From Streptomyces sp. SAI-135 (GTDB lineage Bacteria; Actinomycetota; Actinomycetes; Streptomycetales; Streptomycetaceae), in assembly GCF_029893805.1 (NCBI RefSeq), contig NZ_JARXYP010000002.1, forward strand, positions 5,456,001 through 5,520,000: DNA of 64,000 nt, read 5' to 3'. Of the stretch, positions 37,812 to 45,792 are shown one piece after another; position 1 is the first letter of the stretch; the number at the start of each line of letters is the position of its first letter. The notes under the pieces are model-generated. The model had not been told where the DNA came from. It did not search any database and saw only the letters and a list, made by a program, of their open reading frames with translations. A program made the translations under genes and the position numbers.

Positions 37812-38159
37812 ATGGAAGCCAGGGCCCAGGCGCGGTACATCCGCGTTACGCCCATGAAGGCCCGCCGCGTGGTGGACCTTATCCGTGGCATGGACGCCAC
37901 GGAGGCTCAGGCGGTCCTGCGATTCGCTCCGCAGGCCGCCTCAGTGCCCGTCGGCAAGGTGCTCGACAGCGCCATCGCCAACGCCGCGCACAACTACGAC
38001 CACACCGACGCCGACAGCCTCTTCATCTCCGAGGCGTACGTCGACGAGGGCCCGACCCTGAAGCGGTTCCGTCCGCGCGCCCAGGGCCGTGCCTACCGGA
38101 TCCGCAAGCGGACCAGCCACATCACCGTGGTCGTCAGCAGCAAGGAAGGAACCCGGTAA
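37812..38159 (+). CDS. rplV: 50S ribosomal protein L22
   Basis: L22 lines the exit tunnel near the macrolide site through its long beta hairpin. The 115-residue product has YIRVTPMKARRVVDLIRG at the N-terminus and the hairpin RFRPRAQGRAYRIRKRTSH. Its stop overlaps the rpsC start by one base (TAATG). Confidence 0.97.
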   Translation: MEARAQARYIRVTPMKARRVVDLIRGMDATEAQAVLRFAPQAASVPVGKVLDSAIANAAHNYDHTDADSLFISEAYVDEGPTLKRFRPRAQGRAYRIRKRTSHITVVVSSKEGTR

Positions 38160-38980
38160 TGGGCCAGAAGGTTAACCCGCATGGGTTCCGGCTCGGTGTC
38201 ACCACGGACTTCAAGTCCCGGTGGTACGCCGACAAGCTGTACAAGGACTACGTCAAGGAAGACGTCGCCATCCGTCGGATGATGACGTCCGGCATGGAGC
38301 GCGCCGGCATCTCGAAGGTGGAGATCGAGCGCACCCGTGACCGCGTCCGCGTGGACATCCACACCGCGCGTCCGGGCATCGTCATCGGCCGCCGTGGCGC
38401 CGAGGCCGACCGCATCCGCGGTGACCTCGAGAAGCTCACGGGCAAGCAGGTCCAGCTGAACATCCTCGAGGTCAAGAACCCCGAGACCGACGCTCAGCTG
38501 GTTGCCCAGGCCGTCGCCGAGCAGCTCTCCTCCCGCGTCTCCTTCCGTCGGGCCATGCGTAAGAGCATGCAGTCGGCGATGAAGGCCGGCGCCAAGGGCA
38601 TCAAGATCCAGTGCGGTGGCCGCCTCGGTGGCGCCGAGATGTCCCGCTCGGAGTTCTACCGCGAGGGCCGCGTGCCCCTGCACACGCTCCGCGCGAACGT
38701 GGACTACGGCTTCTTCGAGGCCAAGACGACCTTCGGCCGCATCGGTGTGAAGGTCTGGATCTACAAGGGCGACGTCAAGAACATCGCCGAGGTCCGCGCC
38801 GAGAACGCCGCTGCCCGTGCGGGTAACCGCCCGGCCCGCGGTGGTGCCGACCGCCCGGCCCGTGGTGGCCGCGGTGGCGAGCGGCGCGGTCGCAAGCCGC
38901 AGCAGGCTGCCGGCGCCGAGGCCCCCAAGGCCGAGGCTCCCGCCGCCGCTCCGGCTGAGAGCACCGGAACGGAGGGCTGA
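38159..38980 (+). CDS. rpsC: 30S ribosomal protein S3
   Basis: S3 forms part of the mRNA entry channel and has helicase activity with S4 and S5. The N-terminal KH domain shows the GIVIGRRGAEADRIRGDLEK loop, and the C-terminal domain spans about 120-215. The protein is 273 residues because of a tail of about 55 residues rich in Arg, Gly and Ala, with two RPARGG repeats. The tail is low-complexity and probably disordered. One-base overlap with rplV. Confidence 0.97.
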   Translation: MGQKVNPHGFRLGVTTDFKSRWYADKLYKDYVKEDVAIRRMMTSGMERAGISKVEIERTRDRVRVDIHTARPGIVIGRRGAEADRIRGDLEKLTGKQVQLNILEVKNPETDAQLVAQAVAEQLSSRVSFRRAMRKSMQSAMKAGAKGIKIQCGGRLGGAEMSRSEFYREGRVPLHTLRANVDYGFFEAKTTFGRIGVKVWIYKGDVKNIAEVRAENAAARAGNRPARGGADRPARGGRGGERRGRKPQQAAGAEAPKAEAPAAAPAESTGTEG

Positions 38981-38985
38981 CCGAC

Positions 38986-39405
38986 ATGCTGATCCCCCGT
39001 AGGGTCAAGCACCGCAAGCAGCACCACCCGAAGCGCCGTGGTCAGGCCAAGGGCGGTACGACGGTCGCGTTCGGCGAGTACGGCATTCAGGCCCTCACGC
39101 CGGCGTACGTGACCAACCGCCAGATCGAGGCGGCCCGTATCGCGATGACCCGCCACATCAAGCGTGGCGGCAAGGTCTGGATCAACATCTATCCGGACCG
39201 TCCCCTCACCAAGAAGCCTGCCGAGACCCGCATGGGTTCCGGTAAGGGTTCTCCGGAGTGGTGGATCGCGAACGTGCACCCGGGCCGGGTCATGTTCGAG
39301 CTGTCGTACCCCAACGAGAAGATCGCCCGTGAGGCGCTGACTCGCGCAGCCCACAAGCTGCCGATGAAGTGCCGGATCGTCAAGCGCGAGGCAGGTGAAG
39401 CGTGA
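38986..39405 (+). CDS. rplP: 50S ribosomal protein L16
   Basis: L16 organises the A-site tRNA pocket of the 50S subunit. The 139-residue protein begins MLIPRRVKHRKQHHPKRRGQ and carries the PLTKKPAETRMGSGKGSPE motif at residues about 74-92. Its stop overlaps the rpmC start. Confidence 0.98.
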   Translation: MLIPRRVKHRKQHHPKRRGQAKGGTTVAFGEYGIQALTPAYVTNRQIEAARIAMTRHIKRGGKVWINIYPDRPLTKKPAETRMGSGKGSPEWWIANVHPGRVMFELSYPNEKIAREALTRAAHKLPMKCRIVKREAGEA

Positions 39406-39629
39406 TGTCGGCCGGTACCAAGGCGTCCGAGCTGCGCGAACTGGGCAACGAGGAGCTGCTGAACAAGCTCCGCGAGGCCAAGGAAGAGCTGTTCAACCTC
39501 CGCTTCCAGGCGGCGACCGGTCAGCTCGAGAACCACGGTCGGCTCAAGGCCGTCCGTAAGGACATCGCGCGGATCTACACCCTGATGCGTGAGCGCGAGC
39601 TGGGCATCGAGACGGTGGAGAGCGCCTGA
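39405..39629 (+). CDS. rpmC: 50S ribosomal protein L29
   Basis: This is a small helical-hairpin protein at the tunnel exit, close to the SRP site. It has 74 residues; ATG 39405 overlaps the rplP stop (TGATG). A GTG three bases earlier adds one Met only. Motifs: ELRELGNEELLNKLREAKEE and FQAATGQLEN. Confidence 0.97.
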   Translation: MSAGTKASELRELGNEELLNKLREAKEELFNLRFQAATGQLENHGRLKAVRKDIARIYTLMRERELGIETVESA

Positions 39630-39916
39630 TGAGTGAGAGCAACGTGACTGAGCAGACTGCAGAGGCCCGCGGCTTCCGCAAGACCCGTGAGGGTCTCGTC
39701 GTCAGCGACAAGATGGACAAGACCGTCGTCGTCGCCGTCGAGGACCGCGTCAAGCACGCGCTGTACGGCAAGGTCATCCGCCGTACCAACAAGCTCAAGG
39801 CGCACGACGAGCAGAACGCTGCCGGCGTCGGCGACCGGGTCCTCCTCGCGGAGACCCGCCCGCTGTCGGCGACCAAGCGCTGGCGCGTCGTCGAGATCCT
39901 CGAGAAGGCCAAGTAA
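39629..39916 (+). CDS. rpsQ: 30S ribosomal protein S17
   Basis: S17 is an early 16S rRNA binder with an OB fold. The 95-residue protein has an extra N-terminal stretch (about 15 residues) before the conserved RKTREGLVVSDKMDKTVVV. ATG 39629 overlaps the rpmC stop. Two hairpins lie between it and rplN. Confidence 0.97.
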   Translation: MSESNVTEQTAEARGFRKTREGLVVSDKMDKTVVVAVEDRVKHALYGKVIRRTNKLKAHDEQNAAGVGDRVLLAETRPLSATKRWRVVEILEKAK

Positions 39917-39918
39917 TT

Positions 39919-39984
39919 CCTGCGGGGATCATCCCGCAGGACAGTTCCGCCAGGCTCCGGGGGCCGTTCCTGAACGGCCCCCGG
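39919..39984 (+). other. Two hairpins between rpsQ and rplN
   Basis: CCTGCGGG / CCCGCAGG (39919-39940, six-base loop) is followed by CCGGGGGCCGTTC / GAACGGCCCCCGG (39957-39984, two-base loop). There is no U run. They divide the S10 and spc parts of the cluster and may be processing or partial termination sites. Confidence 0.6.
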
Positions 39985-40012
39985 GGAACCGGCAGACAAA
40001 CAGGAGATAGAC

Positions 40013-40381
40013 GTGATCCAGCAGGAGTCGCGACTGCGTGTCGCCGACAACACTGGTGCGAAGGAGATCCTTTGCATCCGTGTGCTCGGTGGCTCCGGTC
40101 GCCGCTACGCGGGCATCGGTGACGTCATCGTCGCCACCGTCAAGGACGCGATCCCCGGTGGCAACGTGAAGAAGGGTGACGTCGTCAAGGCGGTCATCGT
40201 TCGCACCGTCAAGGAGCGCCGCCGTCCGGACGGCTCGTACATCCGCTTCGACGAGAACGCCGCCGTCATTCTGAAGAACGACGGCGACCCTCGCGGCACC
40301 CGTATCTTCGGCCCCGTCGGCCGTGAGCTGCGCGAGAAGAAGTTCATGAAGATCATCTCGCTCGCGCCGGAGGTGCTGTAA
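40013..40381 (+). CDS. rplN: 50S ribosomal protein L14
   Basis: L14 forms part of an intersubunit bridge. The 122-residue protein starts at GTG 40013, behind CAGGAGATAGAC. Family motifs are IQQESRLRVADNTGAKEI and RKPDGS-like RRPDGSYIRFDENAAVI. It heads the spc segment. Confidence 0.97.
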   Translation: MIQQESRLRVADNTGAKEILCIRVLGGSGRRYAGIGDVIVATVKDAIPGGNVKKGDVVKAVIVRTVKERRRPDGSYIRFDENAAVILKNDGDPRGTRIFGPVGRELREKKFMKIISLAPEVL

Positions 40382-40383
40382 GC

Positions 40384-40707
40384 ATGAAGATCAAGAAGGG
40401 CGACCTGGTCCAGGTCATCACCGGTAAGGACAAGGGCAAGCAGGGCAAGGTCATCGCGGCCTTCCCCCGCGAGGACCGCGTCCTGGTCGAGGGTGTCAAC
40501 CGGGTCAAGAAGCACACCAAGGCCGGCCCGACCGCTCGCGGTTCGCAGGCCGGTGGCATCGTCACGACCGAGGCGCCGATCCACGTCTCCAACGTCCAGC
40601 TGGTCGTTGAGAAGGACGGCAACAAGGTCGTCACGCGTGTCGGTTACCGCTTCGACGACGAGGGCAACAAGATCCGCGTTGCCAAGCGGACGGGTGAGGA
40701 CATCTGA
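40384..40707 (+). CDS. rplX: 50S ribosomal protein L24
   Basis: L24 is a main assembly initiator of the 50S subunit. It has 107 residues with the KOW motif KKGDLVQVITGKDKGKQGKV at the N-terminus. It begins two bases after rplN, and its stop overlaps the rplE start (TGATGG). Confidence 0.97.
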   Translation: MKIKKGDLVQVITGKDKGKQGKVIAAFPREDRVLVEGVNRVKKHTKAGPTARGSQAGGIVTTEAPIHVSNVQLVVEKDGNKVVTRVGYRFDDEGNKIRVAKRTGEDI

Positions 40708-41264
40708 TGGCTACCACCACCACTCCGCGTCTCAAGACGAAGTACCGCGAGGAGATCGCGGGCAAGCTGCGTGACGAGTTCAAGTACGAGAACGTCATGC
40801 AGATCCCCGGCCTCGTCAAGATCGTGGTCAACATGGGTGTGGGCGACGCCGCCCGCGACTCCAAGCTGATCGAGGGCGCCATCCGCGACCTCACCACGAT
40901 CACCGGTCAGAAGCCGGCCGTCACCAAGGCCCGCAAGTCCATCGCGCAGTTCAAGCTGCGTGAGGGCCAGCCGATCGGTGCCCACGTCACGCTCCGTGGC
41001 GACCGCATGTGGGAGTTCCTGGACCGCACCCTGTCGCTCGCGCTGCCGCGCATCCGCGACTTCCGCGGCCTGTCCCCCAAGCAGTTCGACGGCCGTGGCA
41101 ACTACACCTTCGGTCTCACGGAGCAGGTCATGTTCCACGAGATCGACCAGGACAAGATCGACCGTACCCGGGGCATGGACATCACCGTGGTGACCACGGC
41201 GACCAACGACGCTGAGGGCCGCGCGCTCCTTCGTCACCTCGGCTTCCCGTTCAAGGAGGCGTGA
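40707..41264 (+). CDS. rplE: 50S ribosomal protein L5
   Basis: L5 binds 5S rRNA and contacts S13 across the subunit interface. The 185-residue protein has NVMQIPGLVKIVVNMGVGDA and the KSIAQFKLREGQPIG motif. The start overlaps rplX, and rpsN begins within ten bases of its stop. Confidence 0.98.
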   Translation: MATTTTPRLKTKYREEIAGKLRDEFKYENVMQIPGLVKIVVNMGVGDAARDSKLIEGAIRDLTTITGQKPAVTKARKSIAQFKLREGQPIGAHVTLRGDRMWEFLDRTLSLALPRIRDFRGLSPKQFDGRGNYTFGLTEQVMFHEIDQDKIDRTRGMDITVVTTATNDAEGRALLRHLGFPFKEA

Positions 41265-41269
41265 GCGAG

Positions 41270-41455
41270 ATGGCGAAGAAGGCTCTGATTGCCAAGGCTG
41301 CTCGCAAGCCCAAGTTCGGTGTGCGTGGCTACACCCGCTGCCAGCGCTGCGGCCGTCCGCACTCCGTGTACCGCAAGTTCGGCCTGTGCCGCGTCTGCCT
41401 TCGTGAGATGGCTCACCGTGGCGAGCTGCCGGGCGTGACCAAGAGCTCCTGGTAA
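41270..41455 (+). CDS. rpsN: 30S ribosomal protein S14, zinc type
   Basis: This 61-residue S14 of the zinc-containing (type Z) form has Cys24, Cys27, Cys40 and Cys43. Streptomyces normally also carries a zinc-independent S14 elsewhere, controlled by Zur, and this copy is the one used when zinc is sufficient. ATG 41270 sits behind GGAGG; a GTG at 41261 would overlap rplE by one codon. Confidence 0.96.
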   Translation: MAKKALIAKAARKPKFGVRGYTRCQRCGRPHSVYRKFGLCRVCLREMAHRGELPGVTKSSW

Positions 41456-41474
41456 TCCCCTAGTTGGGGTTACC
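41451..41474 (+). terminator. Hairpin at the rpsN stop
   Basis: GGTAA(T)CCCC pairs with GGGGTTACC around TAGTT and includes the rpsN stop codon. It may reduce read-through into the 210-base gap before rpsH. I find no sure promoter in that gap; a TTGGTC at 41499 has no matching -10. Confidence 0.4.
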
Positions 41475-41665
41475 TGAAGCTCTCGGTAAGCAAAGGGTTT
41501 GGTCAGGGGCCCACTCCTCCATGGCTTAGGCTGGGAGGGTTGGGCGCCCTGACGCCCGTACGACTTACTACGCCGTAGGTCCACCGCACCGCACCCGCCT
41601 CGTCTCGGATCGAGGAGAGGGATGGGCACCTGGAAACCCCGGCGAGAGAGGCCGAAGGCCAATTC

Positions 41666-42064
41666 ATGACCATGACTGATCCGATCGCAGACATGCTTAC
41701 GCGTCTGCGGAACGCGAACTCGGCGTACCACGACTCCGTGACGATGCCGGCGTCCAAGATCAAGTCTCACATCGCGGAGATCCTCCAGCAGGAGGGCTTC
41801 ATCACGGGCTGGAAGGTCGAGGACGCCGAGGTCGGCAAGAACCTCGTCCTCGAGCTGAAGTTCGGCCCGAACCGTGAGCGCTCCATCGCGGGCATCAAGC
41901 GGATCTCCAAGCCCGGTCTCCGGGTGTACGCGAAGTCCACCAACCTGCCCAAGGTCCTCGGTGGCCTCGGCGTGGCGATCATCTCCACGTCGCACGGTCT
42001 CCTGACCGACAAGCAGGCCGGCAAGAAGGGCGTGGGTGGGGAAGTCCTCGCCTACGTCTGGTAG
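41666..42064 (+). CDS. rpsH: 30S ribosomal protein S8
   Basis: S8 is a central 16S rRNA-binding protein and the translational repressor of the spc operon in E. coli. The 132-residue protein starts MTMTDPIADMLTRLRNAN; ATG 41672 is an alternative. The C-terminus GLLTDKQAGKKGVGGEVLAYVW fits the family (only the last segment GVGGEVLAYVW is quoted as diagnostic). Confidence 0.97.
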   Translation: MTMTDPIADMLTRLRNANSAYHDSVTMPASKIKSHIAEILQQEGFITGWKVEDAEVGKNLVLELKFGPNRERSIAGIKRISKPGLRVYAKSTNLPKVLGGLGVAIISTSHGLLTDKQAGKKGVGGEVLAYVW

Positions 42065-42088
42065 CGGAAGGGAACGGAGGAAACAGCT

Positions 42089-42628
42089 ATGTCGCGTATT
42101 GGCAAGCTCCCCATCACGGTTCCCGCCGGCGTGGACGTCACCATCGACGGCCGTACGGTCTCGGTCAAGGGCCCCAAGGGCGAACTGACCCACACCGTCG
42201 CTGCGCCGATCGACATCGCCAAGGGTGAGGACGGCGTTCTCAACGTCACCCGCCCCAACGACGAGCGTCAGAACAAGGCCCTGCACGGCCTGTCCCGCAC
42301 GCTGGTGGCGAACATGATCACCGGCGTGACCCAGGGTTACGTGAAGAAGCTCGAGATCAGCGGTGTCGGTTACCGCGTGACGGCCAAGGGTTCGAACCTC
42401 GAGTTCGCTCTCGGCTACAGCCACCCGATCACCGTCGAGGCCCCCGAGGGCATCACCTTCAAGGTGGAGGCCCCCACCCGGTTCTCGGTCGAGGGCATCG
42501 ACAAGCAGAAGGTCGGCGAGGTTGCGGCCAACATCCGCAAGCTGCGCAAGCCCGACCCGTACAAGGCCAAGGGCGTCAAGTACGAGGGCGAAGTCATCCG
42601 CCGCAAGGTCGGAAAGGCGGGTAAGTAA
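42089..42628 (+). CDS. rplF: 50S ribosomal protein L6
   Basis: L6 lies near the factor-binding site of the 50S subunit. The 179-residue protein has two similar domains. It begins MSRIGKLPITVPAGVDVTID and has the C-terminal signature RKPDPYKAKGVKYEGEVIRR. It is followed by rplR after three bases. Confidence 0.98.
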   Translation: MSRIGKLPITVPAGVDVTIDGRTVSVKGPKGELTHTVAAPIDIAKGEDGVLNVTRPNDERQNKALHGLSRTLVANMITGVTQGYVKKLEISGVGYRVTAKGSNLEFALGYSHPITVEAPEGITFKVEAPTRFSVEGIDKQKVGEVAANIRKLRKPDPYKAKGVKYEGEVIRRKVGKAGK

Positions 42629-42631
42629 GCC

Positions 42632-43015
42632 ATGGCATACGGACAGAAGATCCTCAAGGGCGACGCCTACAAGCGCGCCGCGATCAAGCGCCGTCACATC
42701 CGGATCCGCAAGCGGATCTCCGGTACGGCGGAGCGTCCCCGTCTGGTCGTTACCCGCTCGAACCGCCACATCGTGGCCCAGGTGATCGACGACATCAAGG
42801 GTCACACCCTGGCGTCGGCGTCCACCCTGGACACCACGGTCCGCGGTGGCGAGGGCGACAAGTCCGCGCAGGCCAAGCAGGTCGGTGCCCTGGTCGCCGA
42901 GCGCGCCAAGGCCGCCGGTGTCGAGGCCGTCGTATTCGACCGTGGTGGCAACCAGTACGCCGGGCGCATCGCCGCCCTGGCGGACGCCGCCCGCGAAGCC
43001 GGGCTCAAGTTCTGA
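42632..43015 (+). CDS. rplR: 50S ribosomal protein L18
   Basis: L18 brings 5S rRNA into the 50S subunit with L5. The 127-residue protein shows RRHIRIRKRISGTAERPRL and ends AALADAAREAGLKF, the standard family end. Confidence 0.98.
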   Translation: MAYGQKILKGDAYKRAAIKRRHIRIRKRISGTAERPRLVVTRSNRHIVAQVIDDIKGHTLASASTLDTTVRGGEGDKSAQAKQVGALVAERAKAAGVEAVVFDRGGNQYAGRIAALADAAREAGLKF

Positions 43016-43051
43016 GCCGCTCGTAGCTAGCGGAAAGAGAGAGGTAATCCA

Positions 43052-43660
43052 ATGGCTGGACCCCAGCGCCGCGGTGGCGGTGCCGGTGGCGGCGAGCGGC
43101 GGGACCGTAAGGGTCGTGACGGTGGCGCAGCCGCCGCCGAGAAGACTGCTTACGTTGAGCGTGTCGTCGCGATCAACCGTGTCGCCAAGGTTGTGAAGGG
43201 TGGTCGTCGCTTCAGCTTCACCGCGCTGGTCGTGGTGGGCGACGGTGACGGCACCGTGGGTGTCGGTTACGGCAAGGCCAAGGAGGTGCCGGCCGCCATC
43301 GCCAAGGGTGTTGAGGAGGCCAAGAAGCACTTCTTCAAGGTCCCCCGTATCCAGGGCACCATCCCGCACCCGATCACGGGTGAGAAGGCTGCCGGCGTCG
43401 TTCTCCTCAAGCCGGCTTCGCCGGGTACCGGTGTTATCGCCGGTGGTCCCGTGCGTGCCGTCCTGGAGTGCGCCGGTATCCACGACGTGCTGTCGAAGTC
43501 GCTCGGCTCGTCGAACGCGATCAACATCGTGCACGCGACCGTGGAGGCCCTGAAGGGCCTGCAGCGTCCCGAGGAGATCGCGGCCCGCCGCGGTCTGCCC
43601 CTCGAGGACGTCGCTCCCGCGGCTCTGCTCCGTGCGCGTGCCGGGGCTGGTGCTGCGTAA
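43052..43660 (+). CDS. rpsE: 30S ribosomal protein S5
   Basis: S5 affects decoding accuracy and mRNA unwinding and is the spectinomycin-resistance locus. The protein is 202 residues with a Gly/Arg-rich N-terminal extension of about 28 residues before the double-stranded-RNA-binding domain (ERVVAINRVAKVVKGGRRF). Its stop overlaps rpmD by one base. Confidence 0.97.
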   Translation: MAGPQRRGGGAGGGERRDRKGRDGGAAAAEKTAYVERVVAINRVAKVVKGGRRFSFTALVVVGDGDGTVGVGYGKAKEVPAAIAKGVEEAKKHFFKVPRIQGTIPHPITGEKAAGVVLLKPASPGTGVIAGGPVRAVLECAGIHDVLSKSLGSSNAINIVHATVEALKGLQRPEEIAARRGLPLEDVAPAALLRARAGAGAA

Positions 43661-43842
43661 TGGCTCAGCTCAAGATCACGCAGACGAAGTCGTACATCGG
43701 CAGCAAGCAGAACCACCGTGACACCCTGCGCTCCCTTGGTCTCAAGGGCATCAACACGCAGGTCGTCAAGGAGGACCGCCCCGAGTTCCGCGGAATGGTG
43801 CACACCGTCCGCCACCTCGTGACGGTCGAGGAGGTCGACTGA
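43660..43842 (+). CDS. rpmD: 50S ribosomal protein L30
   Basis: This 60-residue small L30 begins MAQLKITQTKSYIGSKQNHR and has the LRSLGLKGINTQVVKED motif. ATG 43660 shares one base with the rpsE stop, and rplO begins two bases after its own stop. Confidence 0.97.
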   Translation: MAQLKITQTKSYIGSKQNHRDTLRSLGLKGINTQVVKEDRPEFRGMVHTVRHLVTVEEVD

Positions 43843-43844
43843 TC

Positions 43845-44300
43845 ATGGCGGAGAACAACCCGCTCAAGATCCACAACCTCCGTCCCGCCCCGGGCGCCAA
43901 GACCGCCAAGACCCGTGTGGGTCGTGGTGAGGCGTCGAAGGGTAAGACGGCTGGTCGTGGTACCAAGGGTACGAAGGCCCGTTACCAGGTTCCGGAGCGC
44001 TTCGAGGGTGGCCAGATGCCCCTCCACATGCGTCTTCCGAAGCTGAAGGGCTTCAAGAACCCGTTCAAGACCGAGTTCCAGGTCGTGAACCTCGACAAGC
44101 TGGCCGCGCTCTACCCCGAGGGTGGCGAGGTCACCGTCGAGGGTCTGGTGGCCAAGGGTGCCGTTCGCAAGAACAGCCTCGTCAAGGTCCTCGGCCAGGG
44201 CGAGATCTCCGTGGCGCTGCAGGTGACGGTCGACGCCGTCTCCGGCTCCGCCAAGGAGAAGATCACCGCCGCCGGCGGCACGGTCACCGAGCTCGTCTGA
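43845..44300 (+). CDS. rplO: 50S ribosomal protein L15
   Basis: L15 is a late assembly protein of the 50S subunit. The 151-residue protein has the Gly-rich N-terminus KTRVGRGEASKGKTAGRGTK and MPLHMRLPKLKGFKN. It is the last ribosomal gene before secY, from which it is separated by a strong hairpin. Confidence 0.97.
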   Translation: MAENNPLKIHNLRPAPGAKTAKTRVGRGEASKGKTAGRGTKGTKARYQVPERFEGGQMPLHMRLPKLKGFKNPFKTEFQVVNLDKLAALYPEGGEVTVEGLVAKGAVRKNSLVKVLGQGEISVALQVTVDAVSGSAKEKITAAGGTVTELV

Positions 44301-44325
44301 GCGCGATGACCTGAAGCAGTACCCA

Positions 44326-44356
44326 CCGGGGATACCTCACAACGAGGTATCCCCGG
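44326..44356 (+). terminator. Strong hairpin between rplO and secY
   Basis: CCGGGGATACCTC (44326-44338) pairs perfectly with GAGGTATCCCCGG (44344-44356) around ACAAC, followed by TT. It is likely a partial terminator setting lower expression of secY than of the ribosomal genes. Confidence 0.7.
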
Positions 44357-44465
44357 TTGGTCGTTCCACGGCAGGCGGCGCCCCGGGTAAGGTGGCCTGC
44401 ACTGCTTTCCCACATATTCGTCGAACCTCAAGACCGTCACCCTTGACGCAGTAGCGCGGGGGTCG

Positions 44466-44553
44466 CAGGAGGCACCGTGCTCACCGCGTTCGCGCCCGGG
44501 CGTTCAAGACGCCCGACCTGCGCAAGAAGCTGCTCTTCACGCTCGGCATCATC
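44466..44553 (+). other. Ribosome site, start codon and first codons of secY, out of frame
   Basis: CAGGAGG at 44466-44472 precedes GTG 44477, which reads MLTAFA, the normal opening of actinobacterial SecY. From about 44497 the sequence RAFKTPDLRKKLLFTLGII is read in a different frame. The two frames join only if two bases of GCGCCCGGGC (44492-44501) are removed. No other start lies between the upstream stop and GTG 44554 in the SecY frame. Confidence 0.75.
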
Positions 44554-45792
44554 GTGGTGTACCGCGTGGGTACCCACATCCCGATCCCCGGCGTCGACTA
44601 CAAGTCGGTCCAGGAGTGCGTGGACCAGGCGTCCGGCAACCAGGGACTCTTCGGTCTGGTCAACATGTTCAGCGGCGGCGCGCTGCTGCAGATCACGGTC
44701 TTCGCGCTCGGCATCATGCCGTACATCACGGCGAGCATCATTCTGCAGCTGCTCACCGTGGTCATCCCGCGCCTGGAAGCCCTCAAGAAGGAGGGCCAGG
44801 CCGGTACGGCGAAGATCACGCAGTACACCCGTTACCTCACGGTGGCGCTCGCCATCCTCCAGGGCACCGGCCTCGTCGCCACCGCCCGCAGCGGCGCCCT
44901 CTTCTCCGGCTGCACGGTCGCGTCGAGCATCGTGCCGGACCGCGCGATCTTCACCACGATCGTCATGGTCGTCACGATGACCGCCGGTACGGCCGTCGTC
45001 ATGTGGCTCGGTGAGCTCATCACCGACCGCGGCATCGGCAACGGCATGTCGATCCTGATGTTCATCTCGATCGCCGCCACCTTCCCCTCCGCGCTGTGGG
45101 CCATCAAGAAGCAGGGCACCCTGGCCGACGGCTGGATCGAGTTCGGCACCGTCATCGCGGTCGGCCTCGTCATGGTCGGTCTGGTGGTCTTCGTGGAGCA
45201 GGCCCAGCGCCGCATCCCCGTGCAGTACGCGAAGCGCATGATCGGCCGCCGTTCCTACGGCGGTACGTCGACGTACATCCCGCTGAAGGTCAACCAGGCC
45301 GGTGTGATCCCGGTCATCTTCGCGTCGTCGCTGCTCTACATCCCGGCTCTGATCGCGCAGTTCTCGAGCGGCAACTCCGGCTGGAAGACCTGGATCGAGG
45401 CCAACCTCGTCAAGGGCGACCACCCGATCTACATCACGCTGTACTTCTTGCTCATCGTGTTCTTCGCGTTCTTCTACGTGGCGATCTCCTTCAACCCCGA
45501 GGAAGTCGCCGACAACATGAAGAAGTATGGTGGCTTCATCCCGGGCATCCGGGCTGGCCGACCGACCGCTGAGTACCTCTCCTACGTGCTCAACCGGATC
45601 ACCTGGCCGGGTTCGCTGTACTTGGGTCTGATCGCTCTTGTGCCAACGATGGCGTTGGTCGGCTTCGGGGCAAGCCAGAACTTCCCGTTCGGCGGGACCA
45701 GCATCCTGATCATCGTGGGTGTCGGTCTCGAGACGGTGAAGCAGATCGAGAGCCAGCTCCAGCAGCGCAATTACGAAGGGTTCCTCCGCTGA
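44554..45792 (+). CDS. secY: Sec translocon subunit SecY (intact frame; true start upstream, frameshifted)
   Basis: SecY forms the protein-conducting channel of the Sec translocon in the plasma membrane. The uninterrupted frame from GTG 44554 codes 412 residues beginning in the middle of the first membrane helix (YRVGTHIPIPGVDY). Nine further helices, the cytoplasmic loop with RRIPVQYAKRMIGRR and the C-terminal QQRNYEGFLR end are all normal. The missing N-terminus is present upstream in another frame, so the gene looks like a full-length secY with a two-base shift near its start. SecY is essential, so a sequence error is the simplest reading. The stop overlaps the adk start. Confidence 0.93.
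   Translation: MVYRVGTHIPIPGVDYKSVQECVDQASGNQGLFGLVNMFSGGALLQITVFALGIMPYITASIILQLLTVVIPRLEALKKEGQAGTAKITQYTRYLTVALAILQGTGLVATARSGALFSGCTVASSIVPDRAIFTTIVMVVTMTAGTAVVMWLGELITDRGIGNGMSILMFISIAATFPSALWAIKKQGTLADGWIEFGTVIAVGLVMVGLVVFVEQAQRRIPVQYAKRMIGRRSYGGTSTYIPLKVNQAGVIPVIFASSLLYIPALIAQFSSGNSGWKTWIEANLVKGDHPIYITLYFLLIVFFAFFYVAISFNPEEVADNMKKYGGFIPGIRAGRPTAEYLSYVLNRITWPGSLYLGLIALVPTMALVGFGASQNFPFGGTSILIIVGVGLETVKQIESQLQQRNYEGFLR

Noticed and set aside
44477..44980. 167-codon frame from the secY GTG taken as a separate gene
   Set aside because: After six codons matching SecY it turns into Ser/Arg-rich out-of-frame reading of secY.
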